DNA of 64,000 nt from Periplaneta americana (GCF_040183065.1 NC_091119.1:193975543-194039542); one strand, 5' to 3'. Positions 14,201 through 28,300 are shown, counted from the stretch's first letter. A program made the numbers and translations. Notes: a model not told the origin generated them from the letters alone.

Positions 14201-15907
14201 TTAATACAATAGTTGTGCAATACGTAGTATGTGATGGTGCATTAGTAGTGTTGATAGGGAATTAAACTGAATTTCTTTATATTTCTTTATAGATAGCAAA
14301 AAGAAATCCGCCTCTATTAAGGAATCAACCACCTATGTCGGGAGCAATTTTCTGGTGCAGACTCCTGTTTGATAAACTCAAGAAGCCAGTACTAAAATTT
14401 CAGGAAGTGGAGGAACTCTACAGATCGGAATATAAAAAAGAGGTGGGTATAATGAAATATACGATATTAAGAGGTAAAATTATTTTGACATTATAAGCCA
14501 AATTTGATTTCTTGTTCCAGGCATTCGACTTATACTTGAGCCTCTGTAAACAAATGAAAGATTTTGAAAATACGAAGTTCTCTCAATGGGAAAAGAAAGC
14601 TATTCCAACAGTGACATCAAACCTAAAGAAAAATGTACTGAGAGTTATCCAGTCTGAAAGGATACAAGGTATAATTAATTTATGCCAGGTTTCTCAAATG
14701 TCCATTCTGTTACTACTAATTTGAAGTTGTCGATTTTGTAAATCTTTGTCGTGTTTCTTAACATCACAACCTCTGACGTATTGGTCTGTGAGCTTTTCTT
14801 TTTACATTCTTCTAACATTGACTTGGTATCGGATTTAATAATTCCTGACTAAATCTAATAATTCATTCAACTAATGTACAGTCCATTGTAATTAATTCCC
14901 CATAGAGACTAGGAAAATTAATTAAACATTATTTTAGACTTGCTGAAATATGTTTACAAATCTTAATGACAGAATTGGACGTTTTATATTTCTTACAACT
15001 AATGGAGCTGTATTGTCCAAGTTGACCTAGGCGTCTGAGGAATTTGGTAGGATCCACTGTTGTGGAGTAACGATTAGCTTGTCTGACAGTGAAACAAGCG
15101 GGTACGGGTTCAAATCCCGGTTGAGACAAGTTATCTGGTTGGGGATTATTCTCCAAGGTTTTCCTCAACCCGGAAAAAAATAATCCTCAACCCGGAAAAA
15201 AATAATCCTCAACCAGTAGCGGACGGTGGGTTTGAAAGTTGAGGAGGCCAAGACGTGACTGATGAGAATTTAAAAATATAAGGCCTGTGACGTACCTCAT
15301 TACCAAACGCAGAATTTATAGGTTTTAAGAAACTAAAATTAGATTTTACAATTTATGTTTTAGGATTTTAAATCTTATGTTTAGGAATTCATATGATTTT
15401 ACGGGAAAAAAATAAAAATGAACAACATAGGCCTACTGTTAATATATTACAACGGCTTGGTAAAGATTGCCTCTCTTTAGGATATTTTAAATACTAACTT
15501 ACGAATTAGGTCTTTTTAGGTCATATTGAATTTAAGAATGTTACGCTTTGCTACATAAAACGAATAAGCGATCGACGAGCCCTGCATTCTCTTGTTCTCT
15601 TATTTCAAATTCTGCGCACCGCTACCCCAAACTATTTGGCTTCTCGTTTTCAAAATTTATCCGCATATCATCAGCTAAGTACAAGATCTCATCATAACAA
15701 TTTACTCATTATACCCTACCACAAGTCATCTTTATATTCTTCATCCTATACAGTTTCAGTTGCTAGAAATTGGAACTCGCTTCCGAGTGATATAAGGGGT
15801 TATTCGACAATAACTTTATTTAGGTCAAAATTACATAAATTCTTACTTAACAGATTAATTGCTGATTAATATTTGTTACTTATAATGAAACTAACATCTG
15901 TCCATTC

Positions 15908-15959
<52 letters not shown>

Positions 15960-16331
15960 CATTAATTTCTCTAAATAGATTTACAAAACCTCTGATGGCA
16001 ATTACATTAATATTCTCATTATAGAAATAGAAATATATATATATATATATTCTCCCTGTAACATAGTCCTAGTAAGCTTATATTAAATTAATTTTCATCA
16101 TTTTACTAGCTATCTCAAATATTAAAATAATTATAATTCATTAAATTAAATTAGCTCATAAATTAAGTTACTACTTTACCTTATAGATTTATCTAAATTT
16201 AAATAAATATGTAGTGAAGAATATTGCTGGAGCGTAAATATCTGTAATTTAAATTTATGTATTGTATTGATTAAGGCTGGTTGAGTGGAAGAGAAGGCCT
16301 TATGGCCTTAACTCTGCCAGTGAAAATAAAA

Positions 16332-16373
<42 letters not shown>

Positions 16374-19300
16374 GAAAAGCAATATTTCGAGAGTAACGAG
16401 ATAGCAACAAAATTGATTCGAACCTAAGAATCCGGGGCTTGCTCATTACTATTACATAGTCTAATTTTACAGAAAATTAACTCGACGATCCTCTTTCTTC
16501 TCAAACCGATCAATTAGGTCACAACATACTGAACAAATGCTACTAGAAGAAGCTAGAGACAAATCTGCATTTGTTTCTAGACTCTCGATATATTTAAAAT
16601 ACTGTATAGGCTAAATAAATATATCTCGTAACACAAAAGAAAAAAAATAACAGAAACACACGCAAACAAGAGAAAAATGTAACACCATACAAGAAAACAT
16701 TTACGCTGGGAGAGAAAACTAACAACATGTGACTTAAATTTCTAAAACCAAGAAGAGAGAAAGAGAGAGAGCTTCCGAATGCAGATGAAACAGTTGTCAG
16801 CGGTGGGTAGGACGTCTACAAATTCGGCTCCCCTCGCGCGTTCTAGTCAAGTTTAAACACTCAGCTAACCAGCTATCTTATTGGTTGGACTGCTGTTGTT
16901 ATGGTTACCGGGGAGTAGAATCATGTAGCCGACTCCTCTCTCCCGCTCTCGCATAGACACTGCAGGCTGCAAGATGTCGACTATACAGGTTACAGCGCTA
17001 TCTGTTACTTTTCAGTACGAATTATTTTACTATCTACAGCAGACGTCTCCAAAACCATACTCGCGAGTAAGCCCCTGAACGGAACCGAAGCTCCGCCTCA
17101 CCCATCCCCACCTGTACTGTACTCAATGTTTATGCGCAAACGAAGAGCAGTGGCGGACTGCCATTATCACTGTGTTCGTCGGCGTGTTCCACCGTTTCAC
17201 TATGTCTTCTAAACATGGATGAAGAGAAAGAGAAATTTTTAATGTTAGTGGGGAGAATGGGAAATGTTAATTTGTCCGAAAATTCTTAAGAATGTGTTAA
17301 AATTCAAAATGCTACTCTTCACAAAGAATATCATACAATTACAGGCATGTTGGACATGTGAAAATAATTTATTTTGGGGCTATCTGTATAACTGTTGGTT
17401 ATACATAATAATCAGCATATTACAATACGTTTGCACTCAGTTCCGCATTACATACTTATAGTTTTTTTGTTTAATTTTAGGTGAAATGCTTAGGCCTACA
17501 AATATTTTGATAAATATAAAACAAGAAAATACAAACACAAATCACACACGTGTCCTCAGTATTAAACAAAAAAAGCTTTTTGCTGGAATATTGGAAAATC
17601 TATGAAGCTCTTTACGTAAGCATCATTTGTAAAATCGTGCATACAGGACGTTACTAAAATACTGTGTCCAGAGCGAAGTCAAAGTTTAAGAAAATTAAAT
17701 TGTTTCCAATTACAGTTCAGAGAAGGAATTTCAAGATTGTAAATGCAATTGAATCTGAAGTCGAAACCAAAATTAACCAGTTTGTAGCTTACTCACTTGC
17801 ATTGGACGAAAGCATAGATAGAAATGACAAAGCTCACCTAGCCATTTTCATCCGAGGAGTTAATGAACATTTTACTGTGTCTGAATGTCTTCTAGATGTA
17901 ATTACAAAATATAACTGGAGAAGATCTTTTCCACGCACTGTCAGGCACCATAGAACAGAAGAGGTTGAATTTGCAATGGTTTGTGTCTATAGCAACAGAC
18001 GGGGCTCCAGCTGCATAGTATGCCAAAATAATATGCAAAAGTATGATATTTCTTATTCTTTTGATGTTATTATTTATAAACATAAGCAGACCGTTGCCGC
18101 GATCCCCCACTGATCGCTCCCATCTCTTGAGGTACGAGTCTCTTCCCCTTCTCTAGTCTTACAGCACACTGTGTTCGGCGGGCAGCATCGAGAGCAAGAA
18201 TGACGAGAGACCTCTGATCTACAGTATAGCGAGCGGGCATCACCAACTGGATGTGGTCGACTTTACGTAACATACATCTTAGTCGTAGTGAATAGTAAAA
18301 TTAATATAGAAGGAAAAATGTTCGTCATTTGCTATAACTTGTCTGTGATCTTAGTTCATCTGGAATTATTACTGTCATATTGTGTTCTGGTAAAATATTA
18401 GGGGAGGCACGGCCTCCCTTGCCTCCCCTGAAAATCCGCCGCTGAACATTAAGAACAAATAAATGCTAGGTAACTTTCGGTGCTGAACTCTGGAGTCATT
18501 TCGCTGGCATTATCACCTTCATTTCACTAAGACGCTACATAACCACCATGGTTGATAAAACACCGTAAAAAATTGAAATATTCGAATCAATAACAAGGGG
18601 CTGATATTAACATTATCCGTTTTATTTCAGAAATGACAGACTCTCGAAAATCGTCGAAAACCAAAACTTCAGACACAGGAGCCTCCATCCTGAAGTCTAC
18701 CCGTACCTCAGCCAGTTCTATTGCTCCAAAGCCAAAACAGGGTATAGGTATAGGAGTTCTGGCCATGACGATGAAGTGGGTGGCGAAAGGAAGAGGAAAG
18801 TCTCCGGCGCAAATTGCCAAAGCAGCTACTATTTCTCCTCAGACTACGACCAAAGGGGACGTCACAGAATGGACCACGGTTACCTGGGCAGAGATGATGA
18901 AGGGCACTGTCCTTGTTGAGAAAGGCATGCGTTTTGAAGTGAATTTTTCTAACGAGATGTTGTCCATCATAGCCGAAGCTGAACTCATGGAACAACTGGG
19001 TTTCGCCTTGGACCAAGTCATCCTGAATGTGGCAGTGCAGAAAGATCGCCTGCATTCCAATTTGGAAATAATACAGGAAATGCTCAACAAGTACAATTCA
19101 ATAGTGGGGAAGCTCAACACGGCTGAGGTGAGGATTTTAACCAAATACCTTACTATAATAATACCGGACAGCTGTATACTAGTAGCATTGGCGTGAGTGC
19201 GAAAAATCGCGGACCTGACATCTAGCGCAGAGGGATGGAATTACGTCCACATGTACAGGGACATCATTTTATTTTTACTAACATTTTTAATATTAACCTG

Positions 19301-22300
19301 GCTATACCTTTAGAGAACCGGAAACACAGTTTGCTACCCGTTCCACGACTATAGTTCGATGATACTGGCGTAAAAAACAAACAAATCACTCTATTAGGTA
19401 TAGGAGGGAAGAACAGTAGTTCATCCATTTACGTAAACTAGGAAATATCGCGATTTTGAGTTCGATAATTTTCATTAGGTTTTTGTTTAATCAAAATACA
19501 GTACAGTATTAACAATGAGTGTTTTTACTCACGAACTGAGTTATCCATTCGGACATATTCATTATGCAGTGTATATTATGCTATCTACAGCACATTAGCG
19601 TACAATATAGAGAAAGAAGTTAAATTGAAAAATAATCATAATATGAATATTTAAGTACCTTTTTTGAAAATGGTGGCCGTTCATTTCGATACAGGCTTCA
19701 GTTCTAATGTGCATATTATCGCACTATAGACTATTGCATCTAATTCCAATTACCACTTTCGTCCTTCGTACTAGTAATTCATGTTGAAATAATTCTGTAC
19801 CTACTCTATAAAAGAGTACCCTATGTACTGCAAATTCAATCTTCACTTCTGCCCGACCCGCACAGATAAAATTACTCAGACATGCTATCTACTGTCTGTC
19901 CAAGTGGTTATGCCGCAGGATCGTAGAAAGGGGGGAAATCACGTGACAGTTAATTACTTAACGAAGATCTTTTATTTAAGTTATTTTAAACAGTTGTATA
20001 ATATTACGTAAACGTCCAATTCCTAACAGATATTAATGTTTTCAGAAAAGAGCTAAGACAGCCCAGCTTTTACAGAGGGGCGTGCAGACGCAGGTGGGGG
20101 AAATCTGGATGCGACGTAGACAAACGGACAGTACCTGTGCGAAAATATGACTCAATATTGAAAGCTCTTTCGTCACTGGAAAACGTGAACATATTTCTGG
20201 AAAGTACTATACTCACTAACTCAGCACTGTTTACTATATGCGGCCTTCATTCTGTGTGGAGGGCAGTTGGAACTTCATTAATAGAAGGGGTGGGAGTGAA
20301 GTACATTCAAAAACTCAGGTACAATAAAAATTGAAGTAAAAATAAAATGATGTCCCTGTACAAATATTAACATAGCGAGATTCGGACTATTGTTAATGTG
20401 GAATTATATATGAAACACTTAAGAAATGTTGAATAATATTTAATGTAATATTATTATCTTAAATCAAAGCTGCATATTATGAGAAATATTGCATACTTCA
20501 TATTACTTTCCGTAATTAATTGTTACATATTTTTTCTTTGTTTTACAGACACAAAATCAATCTGATATTAGGAATGAATTTACAGTAATGTTTTATATAC
20601 GCATTGCTGACAACTGCAAAGATAAAATTGATAGTAATCTGATGCTTGTAATAATTAGTAAAGGCATGTGGACAACAATAAAACTTAATTTGATAAAACC
20701 TTAAAATCCAATACATTTTAACTTCTATTTATTTATTAGGTCTAGATAAAAAAAACTAATTTGTATTTTTCTATCAACACAAAGACGAAGGAATTAGGCT
20801 TACTAAAGAATGTTGTTGACTTACGTTTTATGAACTGTCGGAAATCGAAAGTACGATTTAGAGCAATTTGTAATGCTGGAATTGTCACAATTATTACAAA
20901 CAGCACATATACACCCTGACATTTTAACACTAGTACTAATTCATAAAACTATTAACAAATTAACTAGCCCAGCAACAATATACATTGCAGTTGATTACAG
21001 CTTGTTTCGCGAGTATCTCCATCCCGGCAGGTAGGTAGCAGCACCATCGTCGTTCGCACGTAAAACTGCTAGCTATCCGGTATTATTATAGTCAGGTATT
21101 TGCTTTAACTTCAATTTTTATTGTACTGTATGCGACAAAACAAACAGTACTGAAATTATCAAATACCTTACTATAATACCGGACAGCTAGCAGTTCTGCG
21201 CGAGAACGACGCTGGTGCTGCTACCTAGGCGGCCGGTGTGGAGATACTAGCGAAACAAGCTGTAATCAACTGCAATGTATATTGTTGCTGCGCTAGTTAA
21301 TAGTTTTATTAATTAGTGCTGTGTTAAAATGTAAGGGTGTATGTGTTCTGTTTATAATTGCTACAATTATAGCATTACAAATTGCTCCAAATCGTACTTT
21401 CGATTTCCGACAGTTCATAAAACGTGAGTCAACAAAATTCTTTATTAGGCCTAATGCCTTTGTCTCTGTGTTGATAGAACAATAAAAATTATCATTTTAT
21501 TTAGGCCTAATAAATGAATAGAAGTTAAAATATAATGAAAATTTTAAGGTTTTAGCAAATTAAGTTTTATTGTTGTCTACATGCCTTTACCAATTATTAC
21601 AAGCATCAGATTACTACAATTTTTATCTTTCAGTTGTCAGCAATGGGTATATAAAGCGTTATTGTAAATTCATTCTCCATGTCAGAATTAATTTTGTCTC
21701 ACTAATGCTTAATTTACAATGACGCGACATCGCAGTATCGTGTCGCGGTCTGGTGTTCACAATTCCGCGACTTGAATCGCTGGTTCGTGTTGATTAGGAA
21801 ACTTAAAATGAAACGATGCCTGCCTTCTCAGTTTTTGGAGTAGAAGAAATCAACATATCATAACTATATGCGGATGACATTTTCGCAATTTGATGATGTC
21901 CTGCATATCATTGCTCCTCAAATACAAAAACGTCCAATGCGGGAGGCATCCAGCAGAGCGTCTAAGCGTAACTTTGAATTTAGATTTCCCTAATAGTTGG
22001 TATCTCTCTTTAAGAACTTGGTTCTCTCTCTTTACGATTTTCGTATTGTAACTACACAATGTCCATTAGGCCTATAGTTTGGGATAAATCTGGGATAAAT
22101 TAAAAACACCTCATTAAATGGAAACTTTATGAGGACAATTTCACGAAGGTGGAAGGATACCTATTGGAAAAAAGTAAATTTTCCGAACTTCATGAGAGCC
22201 ATGGATGGAAAGCATTGTGCATTTCACGTAAACAAACCGTAACATAAAAGGTGAACCGTAAATAATGTCATTAATTTCAGAGGGTTATTCTTTGAGATAT

Positions 22301-25300
22301 TTTAAACAAAAAAAAATAATATAATTTTTGTTTTCCTTTTGCTACCGTTTCAAGATAAAAACTGTTTTATATGAAACATTTCTTACCGTCTTTTGGAAAA
22401 ACCATTGATTTAATTAACAATATTTTCAGTCAATTTAAGAGAGCACTGTATTATGATAATAAATACGCAGAAATTTTATGTAACAAATGTAACGTTTTAA
22501 AATTCATTTTCAGAACGAAAATTTACAATTGTTCAGATGAAATTTCTGCATATTTGAACGACAAAAACAATTTTTTTATCATAGTACACTACTCTCTTAA
22601 ATTGACTAAGAATATTGGGAATTAAGTTAATTCAATGGCTTTCCCAAAATATACACCATGAAATGTTTCACATAAAACAATTTTTTTTTCTCTAAAATGA
22701 AGCAAAAACGAGCAAAATTATATTAACCTTTTTTGTTTGAAATATCCCAAAGAATAACCTCTAGAAATTAATGACATCACTCACGGTTCATTCTGTATAA
22801 TTCAGGGTATCCTTTAACCCATTCTATCAACATCTCATCTGAAAAAGTCGAAAAGTATTCAATTTTGTTGCAGACGACGCCATTATAAACAAAATACATA
22901 CGCATTCCGGTAACGTCGCGCGGTAAAAGTTAATTCAATTTTAACTTTTGTCGCGTCGCGATCTGCGTCGTGACGTCATTGAACTCGGATTTCCTATTGG
23001 TCCATAATTTATATAACGTCGCGTCGCTGTGTCGTGTCGCGTATGTCGCGTCATTGTAAACGATGCATAAAGCAAAGAAACAACACGCAACAATTAATTG
23101 AAAATAACATGAAGCCCGCAATATTTCTCACAATATGCAACTCTGTTATAAAATAATGTTACATTAAATAGGCACTATTCAACATTTCTTAAGTGTACTT
23201 CGTTTCTACTCGTACTACTGCACTACGTTAAAATCTGACATGTTTGAGTGGTTAGCTGAAATAATTTTGTATCGTGGAAAATTACGTGGTATTGTCACGA
23301 AAATTACACGTATCTCGACACATGACTTGTGTCCCTATTTTGCCTGCAGCTACAGTTCCTGAAGAATCACCTAACCGAGGTCGAAAGACACATCCAACCT
23401 GGTCTGACAAGGTTCACCTGGAACTCCTTGGGCATCGAGGAGTATGTCCAGGACTGTCACCAAGTTCTGAAGAATTTGACGTCTTTGGTAGACCAGATGA
23501 CCAAGTTAAGCCAAGAGGTGTCTGCCAGGATCGAATCTCTGGAGGTTTTCGACTTTTTTTCTTATAAGAAACTCGATCCAGGTCAACATAGATTAACTTG
23601 CAAGGTAAACAATCAAGAGTGAGGTAAATGATATCGCCCAGATTTCAAGCAAACTCATTAACATATTAAAATATTTTTTTCAGAATTTCTTTATTGAAAT
23701 GGATAGCTTACGATCGGAGAAACTCAACCACTTTCTTAAAATCTACGGAGGACTGGGCCCACTCCTTATGAAGTTGGAAAGCTTAGTGCTACAGACAAGT
23801 ACAGGGCAGTCACCACTTATGCATTTTTATTTCGAATTTTGGGAGAAGAAAGTATTTTCCACCATAGTAAGGTAAAATTTGTTATACATCTTGATTACAC
23901 AACTTTTAACATTGTATCACTTCGGAATATGTATGATAAGTCTTTCTTGTGTTAAATTTTAACGTACCTTGTTAACATGTTTCGACCTATTTGGGGTCAT
24001 CTTCAGAACTGGTCATTGTTGGTGTTGGCACCTCTTGTTTCCTGTGTGGGTGCGTTCGTAGTGTAGAGTCAAAGAGTGTATGTGTTTTGAAATTGAGTTG
24101 TGTGTTGAGAATATCGTTGTGTTGTATTTGTACATCGCATACAGAACAAATAACACTCACAAAAACATTTCAACACACAAATAACACAAACAAACAAATA
24201 CAACCACACAGGCGTATACAAACTCAAATGTAACACCTGCAACAACTTCTACATAGGGCAGACAGGCAGATCATTTCAAACACGTTACAAAGAGCACATC
24301 ACAGCCATAACAAAATTACAAAACACCTCCACATATGCAGAACACATCACAAATGCCAACCACACCTACAGAGACATCAACACAGACATGGAAATACTGT
24401 ACATCCAACCAAAAAGCCAGAAACTCAACACACTAGAACAATATGAAATATAAAGACACACGAAAACACACCCCAACGATATTCTCAACACACAACTCAA
24501 TTTCAGAACACATACGCTCTTTGACTCTACACTACGAACGCATCCACACAGGAAATAAGAGACGCCAACACCAACAATGACCAGTTCTGAAGATGATCCA
24601 AAATACGTCGAAACATGTTAACAAGGTACGTTAAAATTTAACACAAGAAAGAGTTATCATACATATTCCGAAGTAAAATTTGTTATTTATTTTACACATA
24701 ATTTCTCTTATCTTTCAAATTTCCTCATGTTTGCTCATATTCTTCTTATAATACTCGTCCACTTTCTTGGACTTCTTTCGCTTCTTCATCCTAGTTCTAC
24801 TTTCCTTCCTCCTTCGTATTTATCATATCTACTCTTTTTGGGTTCCCTAAAGTTCTTCTCCTTCTTCACCTTTCTTTCCATTCTTTTATTATTCTTTATT
24901 GTTTTTGTTTTTTCTTTCCTAGTTATCTTCTTTTATTTTATTCTTCTATAACTTCTTGAACTACGTTTTTGTTTTCTGTTCTTCTTATAATTATTCTCTC
25001 TCGTTTTTTTATACTTACATTTAATTCTCCTCCCCTATCTCTCCCTATAATTCATCACTTTTCGTTACCATAATTTTTCTCCGTTCCCAATTATAATTAT
25101 TTTCCTTTTCCATCTCAGACATATTTTCTTTTTCTATCTCAAAATCATTTTATTTTCCTCCTGTTATTTATTCCCAAAATTATTTCCTTACTCCTCTGGT
25201 CCCTTCATTTAAATCCCTCCTTTTCTTGCTCCTTATAATTATTTCTTCTCGTCTAATGCTCCTTGTTATACTTCTCAACATACTGGGTGTTCAGTTCAAA

Positions 25301-28300
25301 GTGTGTCATGGCTCGCTGTATGCCGTCATGTGGCTAGTCGATGAGCCTACAGAATTCAATCTTCCTACACTTCCGCAGAGGTGTATTACCTACGTGCCAG
25401 AGAAGTTGCCCAGCAAGTACGGCGTGCATTCTGAAGAGTACTTACCGATACGTACGGTGACGCCGGTAGTGGGAGGAATGTGAACTGTTTCGAAACATGT
25501 ACTGAGGTGAGTTTTTTTTCTTACTGTCGAGATGTGGGGAGAGGGTTAAGACGATTAATTATGTATTTGTTGACATTAATTTCGACGGTCAACATGGACA
25601 CGGAGCATTTTATTTGGGTTGTGGAATGTTGCCATACGCAAACGATGATAACAAATACCCTGCGTAGGACTTGGCCTCGCAAAACACAGTTCGAAAGAGG
25701 TTATGGTAGCACACAGACCGTACAGACCGCCATCTGTTGCTACGACGTTCAAGTTATACCGTACACGTACTCAAGTTCAGATTGAACGCCCTGAATAATA
25801 GGCAACTTCTCTGACATAAAAGCTGAAACTCGCTTCAAATCGCTGACTCATCAACAGTGACGTCATGACACACTTTGAAATGAACACCAGTACTTCTCTT
25901 GCTTCTTGTGATAATTCTCCCCTTTCTTCTCTTATTCCTTGTTGTAATTATCCTCTTTGTTTCTTTGTTCCTTCTTATAATGTTTGTCCCGTTGATTCCT
26001 ATTTTTCCTTCTTATATTATTTTCTGCTTTATTTGCTTCTTTTTAAAACACCGCAGCTCTTTTTCGTTCTTATAATATTACATATAATCATTATAATGAA
26101 TATATTTTAGTAAGTAATTAAGTGAAATATTATGAACTTGATTTTAAAGACTTCTGTCTTCACCTCTACTGCAATATAGTAGTGAATTCAGTAGTCTATT
26201 CCCTCAGCTTAAAGGCCTTCATAGGGTGTGCAGTGACACTATTGCTTGCATCCAGTTTTAGACTTAATTTATATTTTTATGTAGCTATATATTTCTGGCT
26301 AATTTCAACACTATTTTAATAACAGATTATTCAACATAACTCAATTTTGAAAGCAGAATAAATGGACTATAAGAAATAAATTTAGTAAATTTCAAACAAA
26401 GGAACTCCATTACTTTCTGAAAAAGCACGCTTCATTTTTAATTATTGATTTATTAATATTGTTTCATAGATTAGTGACGAAGAACTTGGAGCACTTTAAC
26501 AATATGCTTCTTGAAGACGTGGCACTTTTCCAAGTGGACACAATTTTATCAGTTCCAAATGTAGCACTCCGTCCTGCGGGTCGAGAGATTTATAACGTCA
26601 TAGTGAGAAGCATCCGAGAATTTCTGAACAAGTGAGTAATTAAAGATCATATTGCAAATGGGACACATTCAATGCCAGTGTATACCATGTACCGAAGGTG
26701 ATTTTTTCCCTTGTAATGATTAATTTATCCATATATACATTCGCTTTTCAAATTTTAAATCATGTACTTTTTTCATTTCCTAGTTCTCCACTTTATATTT
26801 AATTCAATTCTTTGTTTATCTCTTTTCGGATTTATTTATTTATTTATTCGTTTATTCATTTACTCATTCACTCATTCATTTATTTATTTACTAGCCGTAC
26901 CCGTGCGCTCCGCTGCACCCGTTAGAAATAAATATAAAGTAATTACATAATTAAAATAGGACCTTTGATCCAGGGAATATTTGTGCTTCAAAGAAGGATA
27001 AATTGTTTAATATGTTACTTAATTTAAATCGTATTTAAATAATTAAATTGCAATCATTTTGGTTCAGAAACCACTCATTAGGTGCAATGACAATTCCTTT
27101 AACATGTTTCTTAATTTTTATTACATGCAACCATAGTTTAATGAATATTGACATCATTTAGATTTAATGTGTACATAAACATTATTTTAAAAAATACAGG
27201 AAATGAATACTCAGAACAGCCTATCAAGTTTTCTGTGCATAAGAAGCTATTTTAATCTTACCTGTTCTCGATTCACTTAGAAGTTACTGTAATAACATTA
27301 TAGCATTATGTCCATCTAGAGAAACTACACTTTCCAATGGTGAAATAATAATTAATTATTATATAAATCGGTTAATTTAGCTTCCGATATTATTTCATAC
27401 AAACACAGAAACATATATTTATGCTCGACCATGCCGAAATGTAGTAATTATACATCTGGTAGCAGCCCTTTAATGGACCTCATTAAAATATACCTATTCA
27501 TTAAAGTTCAGGTTTTCCACCAATCAGAAAGCACCACTGTAGCACTATGAAAGCGCAAGTATCGATTATTCTCGGATATGCAATCGAAAGACAACTAGAA
27601 AACGTCGCGGAGGCTGGAAATCCAATATTGTCGCAGAAGGTTATGTTCTGTTACTATAATAATTAGCGTTAATTGTAAATAATATTCAAATAAATTCAAT
27701 TTGACATCTCGCTTTTCAATGTCTAAATCAATTTCCAGGTTATATCAAGATTAATGTTCATTTTACTCTCTAGATTATATCAAGGTCAATGACATTTGTT
27801 CCTCGGAAAAAATCAATACTTTCGCGTCTGCGCACATCTCACAATTTACGAGATATTGCACAAGGTCACTTCCGCTCCCCAGTCAGATAAGAATAATATG
27901 AGTATTTATGAATAATTTCAAGTTAGAAATATGGTCGAGCACAAAAAGTCGTATGAAACTTGCCTATAATGGTAATTAAGACGCTCGTATGAAAATTATG
28001 AAACTCGCGCTCGTTTCATAAACATACTCGCGTCTTAATTACTACCATTATAGGCTCGTTGCATAATGTACTATTTCCGTGGCACTACTTCATTCCACAG
28101 GCTCTTAATGTTGTGACGATGATTCTCTAAACGTTCAGGTTAAAGAATATTCCACGCTGGATGGACGGCACCTGCATAGAATGCGGACATGTGAAAGCTG
28201 AAAACTCGGACGAACTGTACATGTTCTCCTTCTACGAGGATGTTATTCGAGTCCAGGTGGTGAACGACCTGGTTCTTAGGGTGCAGGACACCGCCCACAG

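Larger units (their letters stand above)
15214..18444 (+). mobile_element. hAT-superfamily DNA transposon remnant (~3.2 kb)
   Basis: Ends cagtagcggacgg... and ...aaatccgccgctg are imperfect inverted repeats (CAGNGGCGGA type), extended inside by gaggaggcc / ggcctccc. They interrupt a SINE exactly, which fixes both boundaries. The interior has a LINE insertion (15551-16373), a GC-rich upstream block (16790-17210) and a broken hAT transposase (17664-18018). No clear 8-bp duplication survives. Confidence 0.85.
21717..23056 (+). mobile_element. PIF/Harbinger-like transposon remnant
   Basis: Ends caatgacgcgacat... and ...tgtcgcgtcattg are inverted repeats followed by GTCGCG-rich subterminal DNA. 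The flanking trinucleotides are TTA (left) and TAA (right), close to the TWA duplication of Harbingers. The interior has a decayed transposase and a 540-bp MITE. Confidence 0.82.
20412..23202. mobile_element. Foldback element with ~700-bp arms, interrupted by a Harbinger
   Basis: Left arm 20412-21107 is the inverse of 21155-21713 plus 23060-23202. Paired blocks: acttaagaaatgttgaa / ttcaacatttcttaagt, ttgctgacaactg / cagttgtcagcaa, aatcgaaagtacgattta / facing aatcgtactttcgattt, and ttgattacagcttgtttcgc / facing gcgaaacaagctgtaatc. A 45-bp spacer separates the arms. The right arm is cut by a Harbinger insertion (21717-23056). Confidence 0.85.

Noticed and set aside
18633..19196. 187-codon open frame beginning with ATG, as a single-exon gene
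   Set aside because: It is exon 6 of the dynein gene read past its donor; family similarity stops exactly at gctgag/gtgagg, and an acceptor lies just before the ATG.
23530..23560. Earlier donor for exon 7 (ctggag/gttttc)
   Set aside because: The later donor gives an in-frame protein of the family's length with a further aligned segment.
25226..25785. Two adjacent open frames (85 and 101 codons) as a small gene
   Set aside because: Both lie within or across a TA-flanked MITE whose second copy reads a related peptide in inverse; no known protein motif.
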